Below, piece after piece: positions 18,042 through 27,279 of a DNA stretch of 64,000 nt. Location: contig NZ_JAVHTY010000005.1 of NCBI RefSeq assembly GCF_031085165.1, forward strand, positions 124,001 to 188,000, given 5' to 3'. Each line of letters begins with the position of its first letter. Position 1 is the first letter of the stretch. The notes beneath the pieces are model-generated. The model made no database searches. It was not told where the DNA came from and was given only the letters and a program-made list of their open reading frames with translations. Position numbers and translations under genes: made by a program. Source of the DNA: Pseudomonas sp. 102515. GTDB lineage: Bacteria; Pseudomonadota; Gammaproteobacteria; Pseudomonadales; Pseudomonadaceae.

Positions 18042-19016
18042 ATGAGCAAGAAGCACGTAGTGGTCTTCAACCGCCTGCCCGAAACGCTGGTGGAACGCCT
18101 GCGCGAACACTTCACCGTCGAGGTGATTCCCGCCAGTGCCAACATCGATCTCTTCGCCGCCACCGCGGCCAAGGCCCAGGGGCTGATCGGCGCCAGTCGC
18201 AAGCTGGGCGAGAAAGAGCTGGAAATGGCCACGACCCTGGAAGCCATCGCCAGCGTCTCGGTCGGCTACGACAGCTATGACGTGGATTACCTGACCGGGC
18301 GCGGCATCCTGCTCACCAACACCCCGGACGTGCTCACCGATACCACCGCCGATCTCGGCTTCACCCTGTTGGTAAGCGCCGCCCGGCGGGTGCCGGAGCT
18401 GGATGCCTTCGTCAAGGCCGGACACTGGCGCAGGGGCATCGGCGAAGAACATTTCGGCACCGACATCCATGGCCGTACCCTGGGCATCGTCGGTGCAGGT
18501 CGCATCGGCGCGGCCATCGCCAAACGGGGCCACTTCGGCTTCGACATGCCGATCCTCTATACCGCCAACAGCGCCAAGCCGGAGCTGGAAGAGCAGATGG
18601 GTGCCCAGCGTCGCGAGCTGGACGAGCTGCTCAAAGAAGCCGACTTCGTCTGCCTGGTGGTGCCCCTGTCGGCCGCTACCGAAGGCCTCATCGGCGCACG
18701 CGAACTGGAGCTGATGAAGTCCAGCGCCATCCTGATCAACCTGGCACGCGGCCCGGTCATCGACGAGCCGGCGCTGATCGAGGCGCTGCGCAACGGCCAG
18801 ATCCGCGGCGCGGCCCTGGACGTCTATACCCGCGAGCCGCTGGAGGCCTCGCCGCTGTTCGAGCTACCCAACGTGGTCACCCTGCCGCACATCGGCTCGG
18901 CCACCCACGAGACCCGCTATGCCATGGCCGAACGCGCAGTGGACAATCTGATCGCGGCCCTCACCGGCGAGCGCCCCACCGACCTGGTCAATCCGGCCGC
19001 TCTGGACAACCGCTAG
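18042..19016 (+). CDS. ghrB: D-2-hydroxyacid dehydrogenase, glyoxylate/hydroxypyruvate/2-ketogluconate reductase type
   Basis: A 324-residue NAD(P)-dependent oxidoreductase, closely resembling E. coli GhrB (FNRLPETLVERLREHFTVEV, ISVGYD-like ASVSVGYDSYDVD, and NVVTLPHIGSATHETRYAMAERAVDNLI). The Rossmann motif GIVGAGRIGAAIA is near residue 150, and the catalytic His is in LPHIGSATH. GhrB reduces glyoxylate, hydroxypyruvate and 2-keto-D-gluconate. I chose the ATG at 18042 because homology begins there; the open frame extends further up inside the HAD gene. Confidence 0.9.
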   Translation: MSKKHVVVFNRLPETLVERLREHFTVEVIPASANIDLFAATAAKAQGLIGASRKLGEKELEMATTLEAIASVSVGYDSYDVDYLTGRGILLTNTPDVLTDTTADLGFTLLVSAARRVPELDAFVKAGHWRRGIGEEHFGTDIHGRTLGIVGAGRIGAAIAKRGHFGFDMPILYTANSAKPELEEQMGAQRRELDELLKEADFVCLVVPLSAATEGLIGARELELMKSSAILINLARGPVIDEPALIEALRNGQIRGAALDVYTREPLEASPLFELPNVVTLPHIGSATHETRYAMAERAVDNLIAALTGERPTDLVNPAALDNR

Positions 19017-19245
19017 CCGCTGATCGCCCACCGCCAGCCCAGGTGGCGTGCCGTCCGGCCGCTTAAAGGCTATACTGCCGCGCCGCTCTCGGGTCGGCCG
19101 CCCTGGCCGGGTGGCCTCTCTCAGTGTGTCAGGCCACCCCTCCGATCGGGCTCCTTCGCGACCCGGTCCGTGCGACCCGAATTGCGCGCCCGTCTCCCCA
19201 CCGCCCGTGGTCGAGACGCAAGAAACCGCCAAGAGGAGCGCGTAC

Positions 19246-20766
19246 ATGACCGTGATCAAGCAGGATGACCTGATCCAGAGCGTCGCCGACGCCCTGCAGT
19301 TCATCTCCTATTACCACCCCGTCGATTTCATCCAGGCCATGCACGAGGCCTATCTGCGCGAAGAATCCGCCGCCGCGCGCGATTCCATCGCCCAGATCCT
19401 GATCAATTCGCGGATGTGCGCCACCGGCCACCGGCCGATCTGCCAGGACACCGGCATCGTCACCGTCTTCGCCAAGGTCGGCATGGACGTGCGCTGGGAC
19501 GGCGCCACCCTGAGCCTGGACGAGATGATCAACGAGGGCGTGCGCCGCGCCTACAACCTGCCGGAAAACGTCCTGCGCGCCTCGATCCTGGCCGACCCGG
19601 CCGGTGCCCGCAAGAACACCAAGGACAATACCCCGGCGGTGATCCACTACCAGATCGTCCCCGGCAATACCGTGGAGATCGACGTCGCGGCCAAGGGCGG
19701 TGGTTCCGAGAACAAGTCGAAGATGGCCATGCTCAACCCGTCCGACTCCATCGTCGACTGGGTGCTCAAGACCGTGCCGACCATGGGCGCCGGCTGGTGC
19801 CCGCCGGGCATGCTGGGCATCGGCATCGGCGGTACCGCCGAGAAGGCCGCGGTGCTGGCCAAGGAAGCGCTGATGGACGAGATCGACATCCATGAGCTGA
19901 AGGCCCGCGGTCCGCAGAATCGCCTGGAAGAGCTGCGCCTGGAGATCTTCGACAAGGTCAACCAGCTGGGCATCGGCGCCCAGGGCCTGGGCGGCCTGAC
20001 CACGGTGCTGGACATCAAGATCAAGGACTACCCGACGCACGCCGCCTCCCTGCCGGTGTGCATGATCCCCAACTGCGCCGCCACCCGCCACGCCCACTTC
20101 GTGCTGGACGGCTCGGGCCCCGCCGCGCTGGAGGCCCCTCCGCTGGATGCCTATCCGGAAATCGTCTGGGAAGCCGGTCCGAGCGCCCGTCGCGTCGACC
20201 TCGACAGCCTGACGCCGGAAGAGGTGCAGAGCTGGCAGCCAGGCGAGACCGTGCTGCTCAACGGCAAGATGCTGACCGGTCGCGATGCCGCCCACAAGCG
20301 CATGGTCGACATGCTCAACAAGGGCGAGCCACTGCCAGTGGACCTCAAGGGTCGCTTCATCTACTACGTCGGCCCGGTCGATCCGGTGGGCGACGAGGTG
20401 GTCGGCCCGGCCGGTCCCACCACGGCGACCCGCATGGACAAGTTCACCCGCCAGATCCTCGACCAGACCGGCCTGCTGGGCATGATCGGCAAGTCCGAGC
20501 GGGGTCCCATCGCCATCGAGGCGATCAAGGACCACAAGGCGGTCTACCTGATGGCCGTCGGCGGCGCCGCCTACCTGGTGGCCCAGGCCATCAAGGGCGC
20601 CCAGGTGCTGGCCTTCCCGGAACTGGGGATGGAAGCCATCTATGAGTTCGAGGTGAAGGACATGCCGGTGACCGTGGCCGTGGACACCCGTGGCGAGTCG
20701 GTGCACATCACCGGTCCGCAGGTCTGGCAGAAGAAGATCGCCGACAGCCTCGCCGTCGAGATCTAA
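19246..20766 (+). CDS. Class I fumarate hydratase ([4Fe-4S])
   Basis: A 506-residue enzyme of the FumA/FumB type that converts fumarate to L-malate in the TCA cycle. Iron-sulfur ligands appear in GHRPICQDTGIV (Cys near 66) and in CMIPNCAATRHAHF (two Cys near 272-277); the C-terminal half holds GPTTATRMDKFT and GGAAYLVAQAIKG. The ATG at 19246 follows AAGAGGAG. A TATACT at 19071 may be a -10 element of the promoter, but I see no good -35. The length fits Pseudomonas FumA. Cluster sensitivity to iron limitation and oxidants is known for the family. Confidence 0.95.
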   Translation: MTVIKQDDLIQSVADALQFISYYHPVDFIQAMHEAYLREESAAARDSIAQILINSRMCATGHRPICQDTGIVTVFAKVGMDVRWDGATLSLDEMINEGVRRAYNLPENVLRASILADPAGARKNTKDNTPAVIHYQIVPGNTVEIDVAAKGGGSENKSKMAMLNPSDSIVDWVLKTVPTMGAGWCPPGMLGIGIGGTAEKAAVLAKEALMDEIDIHELKARGPQNRLEELRLEIFDKVNQLGIGAQGLGGLTTVLDIKIKDYPTHAASLPVCMIPNCAATRHAHFVLDGSGPAALEAPPLDAYPEIVWEAGPSARRVDLDSLTPEEVQSWQPGETVLLNGKMLTGRDAAHKRMVDMLNKGEPLPVDLKGRFIYYVGPVDPVGDEVVGPAGPTTATRMDKFTRQILDQTGLLGMIGKSERGPIAIEAIKDHKAVYLMAVGGAAYLVAQAIKGAQVLAFPELGMEAIYEFEVKDMPVTVAVDTRGESVHITGPQVWQKKIADSLAVEI

Positions 20767-20782
20767 GCGCCAGTCGCGGTAG

Positions 20783-20810
20783 AAAAGCCCAGCCCCGTGC
20801 TGGGCTTTTT
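20783..20810 (+). terminator. Rho-independent terminator after fumarase
   Basis: An 11-bp stem (AAAAGCCCAGC 20783-20793, GCTGGGCTTTT 20799-20809) with loop CCCGT ends in T5. It lies 16 bp past the fumarase stop. Confidence 0.9.
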
Positions 20811-20894
20811 CATTGGGCGCGCGTCCGTCAGCCGGCGGGAGCACTGCCGATTGGCAGGGGTCGCATAGAGACCATCCCTGACCCCGGAGCCCCC

Positions 20895-21263
20895 ATGCCC
20901 ACTCTTCCCAGCGATTCCGTCTGCAGCCTGGCCCCCGTCTTCGCCGTCCAGCCCGATCAGCTCGAAGCCTTCAAGCGCCTCGGCGAGGCCATGCTGGAGC
21001 GCACCCGCGATGAACCCGGCTGCCTCTACTACGGCTTCTGCTACGACGGCACCACGGCGCGTTGCCGCGAAGGCTATCGCGATGCCCAGGCGCTGCTGGC
21101 CCATCTGGACAATGTCGGCGACCTGCTGGAGCAGGCCCAGGCCATCGCCACCTTGGAACGCTTCGAGGTGTTCGGTGCGGCCGATCAGCTGGAGCAGTTG
21201 CGCGAGCCGCTGGCGGCGCTGAACGCCCGCTTCTTCGTCATGGCCGCAGGCTTCCGCCGCTAG
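20895..21263 (+). CDS. Antibiotic-biosynthesis-monooxygenase (ABM) domain protein
   Basis: A 122-residue protein that fits the ABM/dimeric alpha-beta-barrel fold: FAVQPDQLEAFKRLGEAMLERTRDEPGCLYYGFCYDG is the typical EPGCLxY motif region, followed by EGYRDAQALLAHLDNVG. Relatives include quinol monooxygenases such as YgiN and several heme-degrading or unknown proteins, acting as dimers without cofactor. No substrate can be assigned. Its 3' end overlaps the convergent acyltransferase gene by 26 bp. Confidence 0.8.
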   Translation: MPTLPSDSVCSLAPVFAVQPDQLEAFKRLGEAMLERTRDEPGCLYYGFCYDGTTARCREGYRDAQALLAHLDNVGDLLEQAQAIATLERFEVFGAADQLEQLREPLAALNARFFVMAAGFRR

Positions 21264-22542
21264 CCCGGGGCGGTTTCTGCCGCGGCGCCAGGCGCGGCAG
21301 CAGCACCGCGAGGATGCGCTTGCGGGTCGGCACCACCAGCCGCTCCTGGAACAGCACGCAGAGCACCACCACCGCCAGCAGGAACAGCCAGTACCATTCG
21401 ATGGAGTTGGTATAGGCCCCGGCGGCGGCGATACAGACCTCGCGCTTGCCGCTCAGGCAGGCCTTGAGATCGCCGCCGATCAGCTGCTCCAGGGTCATGT
21501 AGATCCCCGATAGAGGCACGTGCAGGGCGAACATCGACAGTGACGCCGCCCCCAGCCGCGGTGACCAGTGGCGGATGCGCTCACTGGCCGGCTCCTGTGC
21601 CAGCGCGGCCAGGTAGACCAGGATCAGCTGCGACGGCAGGAACAGGCCATTGTGGAACAGGAAGTACCAGAACTTGGGACCGTGGGTGAACAGCGCCGTA
21701 CCCAGGGCGAAACTCAGGATCAGATAGCTCGCCAGCAGCAGCCGCTGCCGCTCCGACGGCGCCCAACCCCGCTCGTACTGGCGGCGAAAGAGGGCGTACA
21801 GCAGGATGCCGGCGAGGAACTCCGGCAAACGGAACAGCGGCACCCGTTGCAGCAGTCCGGTGAAGGGCATGCCGTAGTTCTGGTGCAGGATCACCAGCAG
21901 CGGCGGGATCAGGTAGAGCGCCCAGACCAGCAGCAACAGCTGCCAGGGACGCTCGCTGGTCATCAGCCGCGGCGCCAGCTTGGGAAAGGTCAGGTAGAAG
22001 AAGAACAGCGCCGAGATCGACCACAGCGGTGCATTGAAGGTGAGGTAGTAGGGATTCCAGGCCTGCAGCATGAACAGCTGCAGCACGGCGTTGAACGCCA
22101 ACTCCGCGTTGGTCATGAAGTGCTGGAACAACTCGGGATTGGTCCGGGCCAAGGGTTCGTTGGTGTCGAACACCACGAAGCGGATGCTGGCCGTGGCGGC
22201 GCCCGGTGGAATCCCCAGACTGCCGATCCAGGTCACCACCGCCATCGCCAGCAGCAGGGCGAAGATATGGATGGGATAGAGATTGGCGAAGCGCTTGATC
22301 CAGAAGCTGCGCGCCGGCTCGCGCAGGCTGCCGCGACCGCAATAGACATGGGCGAGCAGGAATCCGGAGAGCACGAAGAAGGTGCTGGTGGCGAAGAAGC
22401 CCATGCTGGTGATCTCGTCCAGCAGGGGAATGGTCTTGCGCTCGGGATAGAAATGGATGGTGTGGTAGACGACCACATAGAAACCCATCAGGAACCTGAG
22501 CCACTCCAGACCGATGAAGCGGTGTTTATCTAAAGTCTGCAC
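21238..22542 (-). CDS. Acyltransferase family 3 membrane protein (OafA/YrhL-like)
   Basis: A 434-residue inner-membrane protein with about ten hydrophobic segments. It opens with FIGLEWLRFLMGFYVVVYH, the variant of the RxxR/FRxxA... and His motif (H26-like HTIHF) found in acyltransferase 3 proteins, and continues with FFVLSGFLLAHVY and PLWSISALFFFYLTFP. Members O-acetylate LPS, peptidoglycan or exopolysaccharide. No glycan gene is adjacent, so the target is unknown. It overlaps the ABM gene tail to tail. Confidence 0.85.
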   Translation of the reverse strand: MQTLDKHRFIGLEWLRFLMGFYVVVYHTIHFYPERKTIPLLDEITSMGFFATSTFFVLSGFLLAHVYCGRGSLREPARSFWIKRFANLYPIHIFALLLAMAVVTWIGSLGIPPGAATASIRFVVFDTNEPLARTNPELFQHFMTNAELAFNAVLQLFMLQAWNPYYLTFNAPLWSISALFFFYLTFPKLAPRLMTSERPWQLLLLVWALYLIPPLLVILHQNYGMPFTGLLQRVPLFRLPEFLAGILLYALFRRQYERGWAPSERQRLLLASYLILSFALGTALFTHGPKFWYFLFHNGLFLPSQLILVYLAALAQEPASERIRHWSPRLGAASLSMFALHVPLSGIYMTLEQLIGGDLKACLSGKREVCIAAAGAYTNSIEWYWLFLLAVVVLCVLFQERLVVPTRKRILAVLLPRLAPRQKPPRASGGSLRP

Positions 22543-22636
22543 TAAGGCGTTACTCGTCTGGCCTCGTCCGCGGGACGATGGGTCCGGCCTGCAGCACCGG
22601 ATCGGTTATGTTACCCGCACCTGACAACCGGGGCTG

Positions 22637-23791
22637 CTAACCGCGCCCCAGTACGCCGATCACCAGGCGATCCAGCGAACCCCAGAGCCACTCGCGCGCA
22701 CGGCGCCACCAGGGGCGACTGCGCCAGAACTCCAGGGTGATCTCCCGGCTCTGGGCGAAATCCTTGACGAAGCTGGCCGCCACCGCCTGACTCAGGCCGC
22801 GGTCCACCGCCTCGACATTGGCTTCCAGGTTGAATCTCAGGTTCCAGTGATCGAAGTTGCAGGAGCCGACGCTGACCCAGTGGTCCACCAGCACCATCTT
22901 GGCGTGGATGAATCTCGGCTGGTATTCGTAGATGCGTACACCCGCACGCAACAGGCTGCGGTAGTAACGCTGCCCGGCGAAACGCACCGGGGGATTGTCG
23001 GTGTGGCGACCAGTGAGCAGCAGGCGCACGTCGACACCGCGGCGCGCCGCGCGCCGGAGTGCCCAGCGTACGCGCCAGGTCGGCAAGAAATAGGGGGTGG
23101 CGAACCAGATGCGTTCCTGGCCACCCACCAGGGCACGAATCAGCGCCTGGAGGATGTCACGGTGCTGACGGGCATCGGCATAGGCGACCCGGCCCTGCCC
23201 CTCCTGGGCCACCGGCGGTGGCGGTGGACGCTCGCGCCCCCGCCGCGGACGCGGCTTCCAGGCGCGGCGGCGACCGACCGCTTCCCATTGCCGCTCGAAC
23301 AGCGCCAGCCAGTCCTCCACCAGCGGGCCCTGGATGCGCACCATGACCTCGTGCCAGTTGCAGTCGCTCTTGGCCGGATCCCAGAAATCATCGGTCGCGC
23401 CGCTACCGCCGACAAAGGCTTCCTTACCGTCGATGACGAAGATCTTGCGATGATCGCGGTGCAGATTGTGCAAGCCGTGGCCGAAACGCACGGGATTGAA
23501 GAGGCGCAGCTCCGCACCCGCCTCTTCCAGCTGGCGGCGCAAGCCAGCCTCCATCCGCAGGGTGCCGAAGCCATCGAACAGGCAACGCACCGCGACGCCG
23601 CGCCGGGCCGCCTTGGTCAGGGCCACGAGCAGTTGCTCGGAGCAGCTGCCGGCTTCCACCAGATAGAGTTCGACATCGATCTGGCGACTGGCGCCGGCGA
23701 TGGATTCGAGCATGGCCGGAAAGAACCGACCGCCGTCCACCAGCAATTCGAACCTGTTGTTTTCCCGCCATGGAAAGACGGCGCCCCGCAT
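22637..23791 (-). CDS. Phospholipase D-family cardiolipin synthase, ClsB-like
   Basis: A 384-residue protein with two HKD sites: DHRKIFVIDGKEAFVGGSG near residues 120-135 and IHAKMVLVDHWVSVGSCNFDHWN near 300-320. The front is cytosolic without a signal peptide, as in E. coli ClsB, which uses phosphatidylglycerol (and phosphatidylethanolamine in ClsC) to make cardiolipin. An Arg/Pro-rich insert (RPRRGRERPPPPP) lies between the HKD halves. The ATG at 23791 was chosen because homology starts there; the open frame further up is a shadow of the GGDEF-EAL gene. A 185-bp gap separates them. Confidence 0.85.
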   Translation of the reverse strand: MRGAVFPWRENNRFELLVDGGRFFPAMLESIAGASRQIDVELYLVEAGSCSEQLLVALTKAARRGVAVRCLFDGFGTLRMEAGLRRQLEEAGAELRLFNPVRFGHGLHNLHRDHRKIFVIDGKEAFVGGSGATDDFWDPAKSDCNWHEVMVRIQGPLVEDWLALFERQWEAVGRRRAWKPRPRRGRERPPPPPVAQEGQGRVAYADARQHRDILQALIRALVGGQERIWFATPYFLPTWRVRWALRRAARRGVDVRLLLTGRHTDNPPVRFAGQRYYRSLLRAGVRIYEYQPRFIHAKMVLVDHWVSVGSCNFDHWNLRFNLEANVEAVDRGLSQAVAASFVKDFAQSREITLEFWRSRPWWRRAREWLWGSLDRLVIGVLGRG

Positions 23792-23976
23792 GCTTCCTAC
23801 TCCGTGCCTGTGGCCCTTGCATAAGAAGGCACGGACGAGGGTTCGTTCAGTGGCACCTGTGGTTTGCCGAGCCAGGCGCCGGCCGGGCAAGCCCGCCGGC
23901 TCTGGCACACCGCCTGCTTGGTGGCCTGCACCGATGGACGGAGATCCGCCGTTCCGGGAGCAGGCGCGCGGGGTCG

Positions 23977-26115
23977 CTAGAGCGTCGGTTCGGGGCGTCG
24001 GGCGGTCCAGTCCACCTGCTGGGGAAAGCGGCCGGTCACCTCGGCGCTCAGCGGGCGGGAAACCAGGAAGCCCTGCATGATTTCGCAGCCATGCTCGATC
24101 AACCAGTCGCGCTGTTCCAGGGTCTCCACGCCTTCGGCGATGACCTCCAGATCCAGGTTGCGGCCCAGTTCCAGGATGGTGCTGACGATGGCGGCGTCGC
24201 GGGAGGAATCCAGCATGTTGGCGATGAACAGCTGATCGATCTTGAGGGTGTCCAGCTCGAAGTGGCGCAGATAGGCCAGCGAGGAATAGCCGGTGCCGAA
24301 GTCGTCCACCGCGATGCGCACGCCGAGGGCCCGCAGCTGCGACAGCTGCGCCCGCGTGTAGTCGATGTCGTGCATCAGTGCCGACTCGGTCACCTCGATT
24401 TCCATCTGCCTGGGTTGCAGCCCATGGGTCTCGATGATCTGGCGCAGGCTTTCCGCCAATTGCGGCATGCCGAACTGCACGGGACTGAGGTTGATGCTCA
24501 GCAACAGTTCGTCGCCGTAGATCTCCTGCAGGGACTGCAGCTTGGTCGCGCCCTCGCGGAAGATCCAGTCGCCGATACGGTTGATCAGCCGGGTCTCTTC
24601 CAGCAGCGGGATGAAGACGCTGGGCGAAACCTTGCCGGCCACCGTGTGCTCCCAGCGCAGCAGCGCCTCGAAGCCGCGCAGGCGGCCATCGCGCAGATAG
24701 ACCTGCGGCTGGTAGGCGAGCACGAAGTCCTTGTTGTCGATGGCATTGCGCACGCTTTCTTCGAGCATCAGCCGGGAACGGGCACGGCCATTCATTTCCG
24801 GCGAGAAGAAGCGGTACTGCTGGCGTCCGCCACGCTTGGCCTCGTACATGGCGATGTCGGCCGAGCGCAGCAGGCCGTCCACGGTATGGCCGCAGTCGGG
24901 ATAGCTGGCGATGCCGATGCTGGCGCCCAGGCTGACCTCCATGCCGTCGATGCGATGCACCGTGGCCAGCAGCTCCAAGAGCTTCTCGGCGACGCGGGCG
25001 GCATCCTCGGGATGCTCCAGGGAATCGAGCAGTGCGGTGAATTCGTCGCCGCCCATGCGTGCCAGGATGTCGTAGGGTCGCATGCAGCTCTTGAGCTGCT
25101 CGGCGACGATGCACAGCACCCGATCCCCGGCCTCGTGGCCAAGGGAGTCGTTGATGCGCTTGAAGCCGTCGAGATCGATGTAGAGCACGGCCATGCGCTT
25201 GCCGTTGCGGCCGCTGCGCGCCAGCGCCGCTTCCAGGGTCTGGTTGAAGCCGCGGCGATTGAGCAGCCCGGTCAGGGCATCGGTGACGGCCTGGGATTCG
25301 AGCTGGTCCTGCAACTCGCGCATGCGCGACATGTCCAGGGCAATGATGACCATGGCCCGCTGCATACGCGGCAGCGGCGCGCAGGACAGCGCCACCGGCA
25401 GGCTGTCGCCGCGATTGGTGCGCAGGCGGGCATCATGCAGGCGATAGGTCTCGCGACGGTCGTAGTGTTCCATGAAGGGCGAGGTCTGCCAGTCGTCGAG
25501 ACCGCTGCCACCTTCGAGGAAGTCGAGGAAGTTGGCATGCACCAGGTCACTGACGCTGCATCTCAACATGCGAGCGATGGCGGCGTTGGCGAAGGTCACC
25601 CGGCCCTGCTCGTTGACGGTGAGGATGCCCTCGGCGGCATTGTCGAGCAGCGAGTCGCTGAAGGACTTGGCCAGCTCCAGCTGCTGGGTGGCCTGCAGCA
25701 ACTCGCGACGATTGCGCTCGTGATCGAGCAGCGAGCGCACCTTGTGGCGGAGGATATTGGGATCGACGGGCTTGAGCAGGTAGTCGACCGCGCCGGTGGC
25801 ATAGCCACGCAGCACCGATTCGTAGGAGTGGGCTTCGGCGGAGACGAAGATGATGGGGGTGAAGCGGGTGCGCAGGTTGCTGCGCATGATGCGCGCCACC
25901 TCGAAGCCGTCCATGATCGGCATCTGGACGTCGAGCAGCACCAGGTCCACGGTTTCGTCGAGCAGGTATTGCAGGGCACGTTCACCCGAGGCAGCGGTGA
26001 TCACCCGCCAGTTCCCGACCTCCAGCACCGCCTGCATGGCGAACAGGTTCTCCAGGCGGTCGTCGACCACCAGCAAGACCGGACCTTGCTCTGTCTGCGG
26101 CAACGGGCACTCCAT
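23977..26115 (-). CDS. Response regulator with PAS, GGDEF and EAL domains
   Basis: A 712-residue cytosolic protein. Residues 12-130 form a receiver (phospho-Asp62 in LVLLDVQMPIMDG), about 150-265 a PAS domain (LLDNAAEGILTVNEQGRVTF), 280-440 a GGDEF domain (ARMGGDEF with RxxD five residues upstream) and 455-700 an EAL domain (ALLRWEH, with the EVTESALMHD and DDFGTGYSSLAYL signatures). Both catalytic motifs look intact, so it could make or degrade c-di-GMP; the partner kinase is not in the window. ATG at 26115 follows AGAAAAGG; a TTG at 26118 is ignored. Confidence 0.92.
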   Translation of the reverse strand: MECPLPQTEQGPVLLVVDDRLENLFAMQAVLEVGNWRVITAASGERALQYLLDETVDLVLLDVQMPIMDGFEVARIMRSNLRTRFTPIIFVSAEAHSYESVLRGYATGAVDYLLKPVDPNILRHKVRSLLDHERNRRELLQATQQLELAKSFSDSLLDNAAEGILTVNEQGRVTFANAAIARMLRCSVSDLVHANFLDFLEGGSGLDDWQTSPFMEHYDRRETYRLHDARLRTNRGDSLPVALSCAPLPRMQRAMVIIALDMSRMRELQDQLESQAVTDALTGLLNRRGFNQTLEAALARSGRNGKRMAVLYIDLDGFKRINDSLGHEAGDRVLCIVAEQLKSCMRPYDILARMGGDEFTALLDSLEHPEDAARVAEKLLELLATVHRIDGMEVSLGASIGIASYPDCGHTVDGLLRSADIAMYEAKRGGRQQYRFFSPEMNGRARSRLMLEESVRNAIDNKDFVLAYQPQVYLRDGRLRGFEALLRWEHTVAGKVSPSVFIPLLEETRLINRIGDWIFREGATKLQSLQEIYGDELLLSINLSPVQFGMPQLAESLRQIIETHGLQPRQMEIEVTESALMHDIDYTRAQLSQLRALGVRIAVDDFGTGYSSLAYLRHFELDTLKIDQLFIANMLDSSRDAAIVSTILELGRNLDLEVIAEGVETLEQRDWLIEHGCEIMQGFLVSRPLSAEVTGRFPQQVDWTARRPEPTL

Positions 26116-26300
26116 CAAGCCTTTTCTCCCCGCGGCCTCTGCCGCCGTGCAGCAGCCATGGGCGGCTGGCTACCTCTTCCCGTCGTGACCCTAAGAAAGG
26201 CGTCGCTCTCAACCCTACTAGCGTAGCAGCCGGACAGGGGCCTGCCTCCTGCCAATCGGCGGGAGGCCCCCTTTGCGACGTCTATCAGAGCGCAAAATGG

Positions 26301-26342
26301 AAAAGCAGTTTCCGCCGCGCTTCACAAGGGCGCGGAAACTGC
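26301..26342 (-). terminator. Rho-independent terminator after the OmpA-family gene
   Basis: On the minus strand a long GC-rich stem (GCAGTTTCCGC...GCGC arms at 26305-26320 and 26330-26342, with a small bulge and 9-nt loop) is followed by TTTTCC. It starts 24 nt past the stop of the OmpA-like lipoprotein gene. Confidence 0.7.
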
Positions 26343-26365
26343 GGGTCGCGGGCGACGAGCGGTCG

Positions 26366-27061
26366 TTACTGGGCGGGGGTACCGGTGGCTCCCGGCAGGG
26401 GCCGCAGATTGACCTCGACGCGGCGATTCTGCGCGCGGCCATCGGCGGTGGCGTTGCTGGCGATGGGCGCATCGGGACCGGCGCCCCGAGTGCTCAGCCG
26501 CGCCGCGGGTACGCCCTGGGCGGTCAGGTAGCCGGCGACGTTCTGGGCACGGCGCTGGGACAACTCGACGTTGTGGGCGCGGCTGCCGGTGCTGTCGGTG
26601 TAGCCGACGATCTCGATGCTGTTCTGGTCGAACTGCTTGAAGGAATTGGCCAGGTCGTTCAGCGGCTTGTAGAAGCTGTTGGCGATGTCGGCCGAGTCGG
26701 TGGCGAAGGTGATGTTGCCGGGCATGATCAGCTTGATGTCGTCGCCCTGGCGCTGTACCTCGACACCGGTGTTCTCCATCTGCCGGCGCAACTCGGCTTC
26801 CTGGCGGTCGGCGTAGTAGCCGTAGCCGGCGGCGGCCGCACCCACGGCCGCGGCGCCGATCAGCGCACCCTTGCCCCGGTGGTTGTGATCGATGGCGGCA
26901 CCGGCGACGGCACCGGCCAGGGCACCCAGGCCGCCGTACTTGGCGGTGTTGGAAGTACCACCGCTGGCCTGACCCTGGTTTTCATAGGGGTTGGGGGATG
27001 CGCATCCGGCCAGGGTGGCCAGGGCCAGGCTGGCGAGAAGGATACGGGTAGGCAGCGCCAT
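26366..27061 (-). CDS. OmpA-family lipoprotein with glycine-zipper segment
   Basis: A 231-residue outer-membrane lipoprotein. Residues 1-20 are a lipoprotein signal (LASLALATLAGC, lipobox LAGC). Residues about 35-70 are Gly/Ala-rich (YGGLGALAGAVAGAAIDHN, GALIGAAAVGAAAAGYGYYA), a glycine-zipper-like segment. The C-terminal 120 residues are an OmpA domain that binds peptidoglycan (ITFATDSADIAN, IVGYTDSTGSRAHNVELSQRRAQNVAGYL). The ATG at 27061 follows AAGGAG. It belongs to the YiaD-like group. It diverges from the arsR operon. Confidence 0.88.
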   Translation of the reverse strand: MALPTRILLASLALATLAGCASPNPYENQGQASGGTSNTAKYGGLGALAGAVAGAAIDHNHRGKGALIGAAAVGAAAAGYGYYADRQEAELRRQMENTGVEVQRQGDDIKLIMPGNITFATDSADIANSFYKPLNDLANSFKQFDQNSIEIVGYTDSTGSRAHNVELSQRRAQNVAGYLTAQGVPAARLSTRGAGPDAPIASNATADGRAQNRRVEVNLRPLPGATGTPAQ

Positions 27062-27164
27062 GTCTTTGCTCCTTGGGAATCCATTGCGGCGAACGAGGCC
27101 GCACCCGGCAATTCTAGCGGCGTGATCTGAATCGCAACTGAACGAAGCGGCAGCAACGGACACT

Positions 27165-27247
27165 TATCGCGATAGTGAGCCTCTAACTCCACGATAGATA
27201 GAATCGAAGATGGATAGCTTGCATATCGATTTTTTACGATCTAAGGT
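27165..27247 (+). promoter_or_regulatory. Candidate promoter and ArsR operator of the arsR-MFS-OYE operon
   Basis: TTGCAT (27219-27224) and TAAGGT (27242-27247) are separated by 17 bp, a fair sigma-70 promoter 33 bp before arsR. The 16-bp sequence ATCGATTTTTTACGAT (27225-27240), with ATCG/CGAT ends, fills the spacer and is a natural place for repressor binding. A second perfect palindrome, TATCGCGATA, lies at 27165-27174 and could serve either divergent gene. Operator assignment is inference from position and symmetry. Confidence 0.4.
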
Positions 27248-27279
27248 TCGCTACAACCCAATATGACGATGCGACCACG

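Noticed and set aside
22637..25114. 825-residue reading of the ClsB-like gene extending into the GGDEF-EAL gene
   Set aside because: The N-terminal half is out of frame with a strongly coding gene on the same strand and has shadow composition; the PLD homology begins at 23791.
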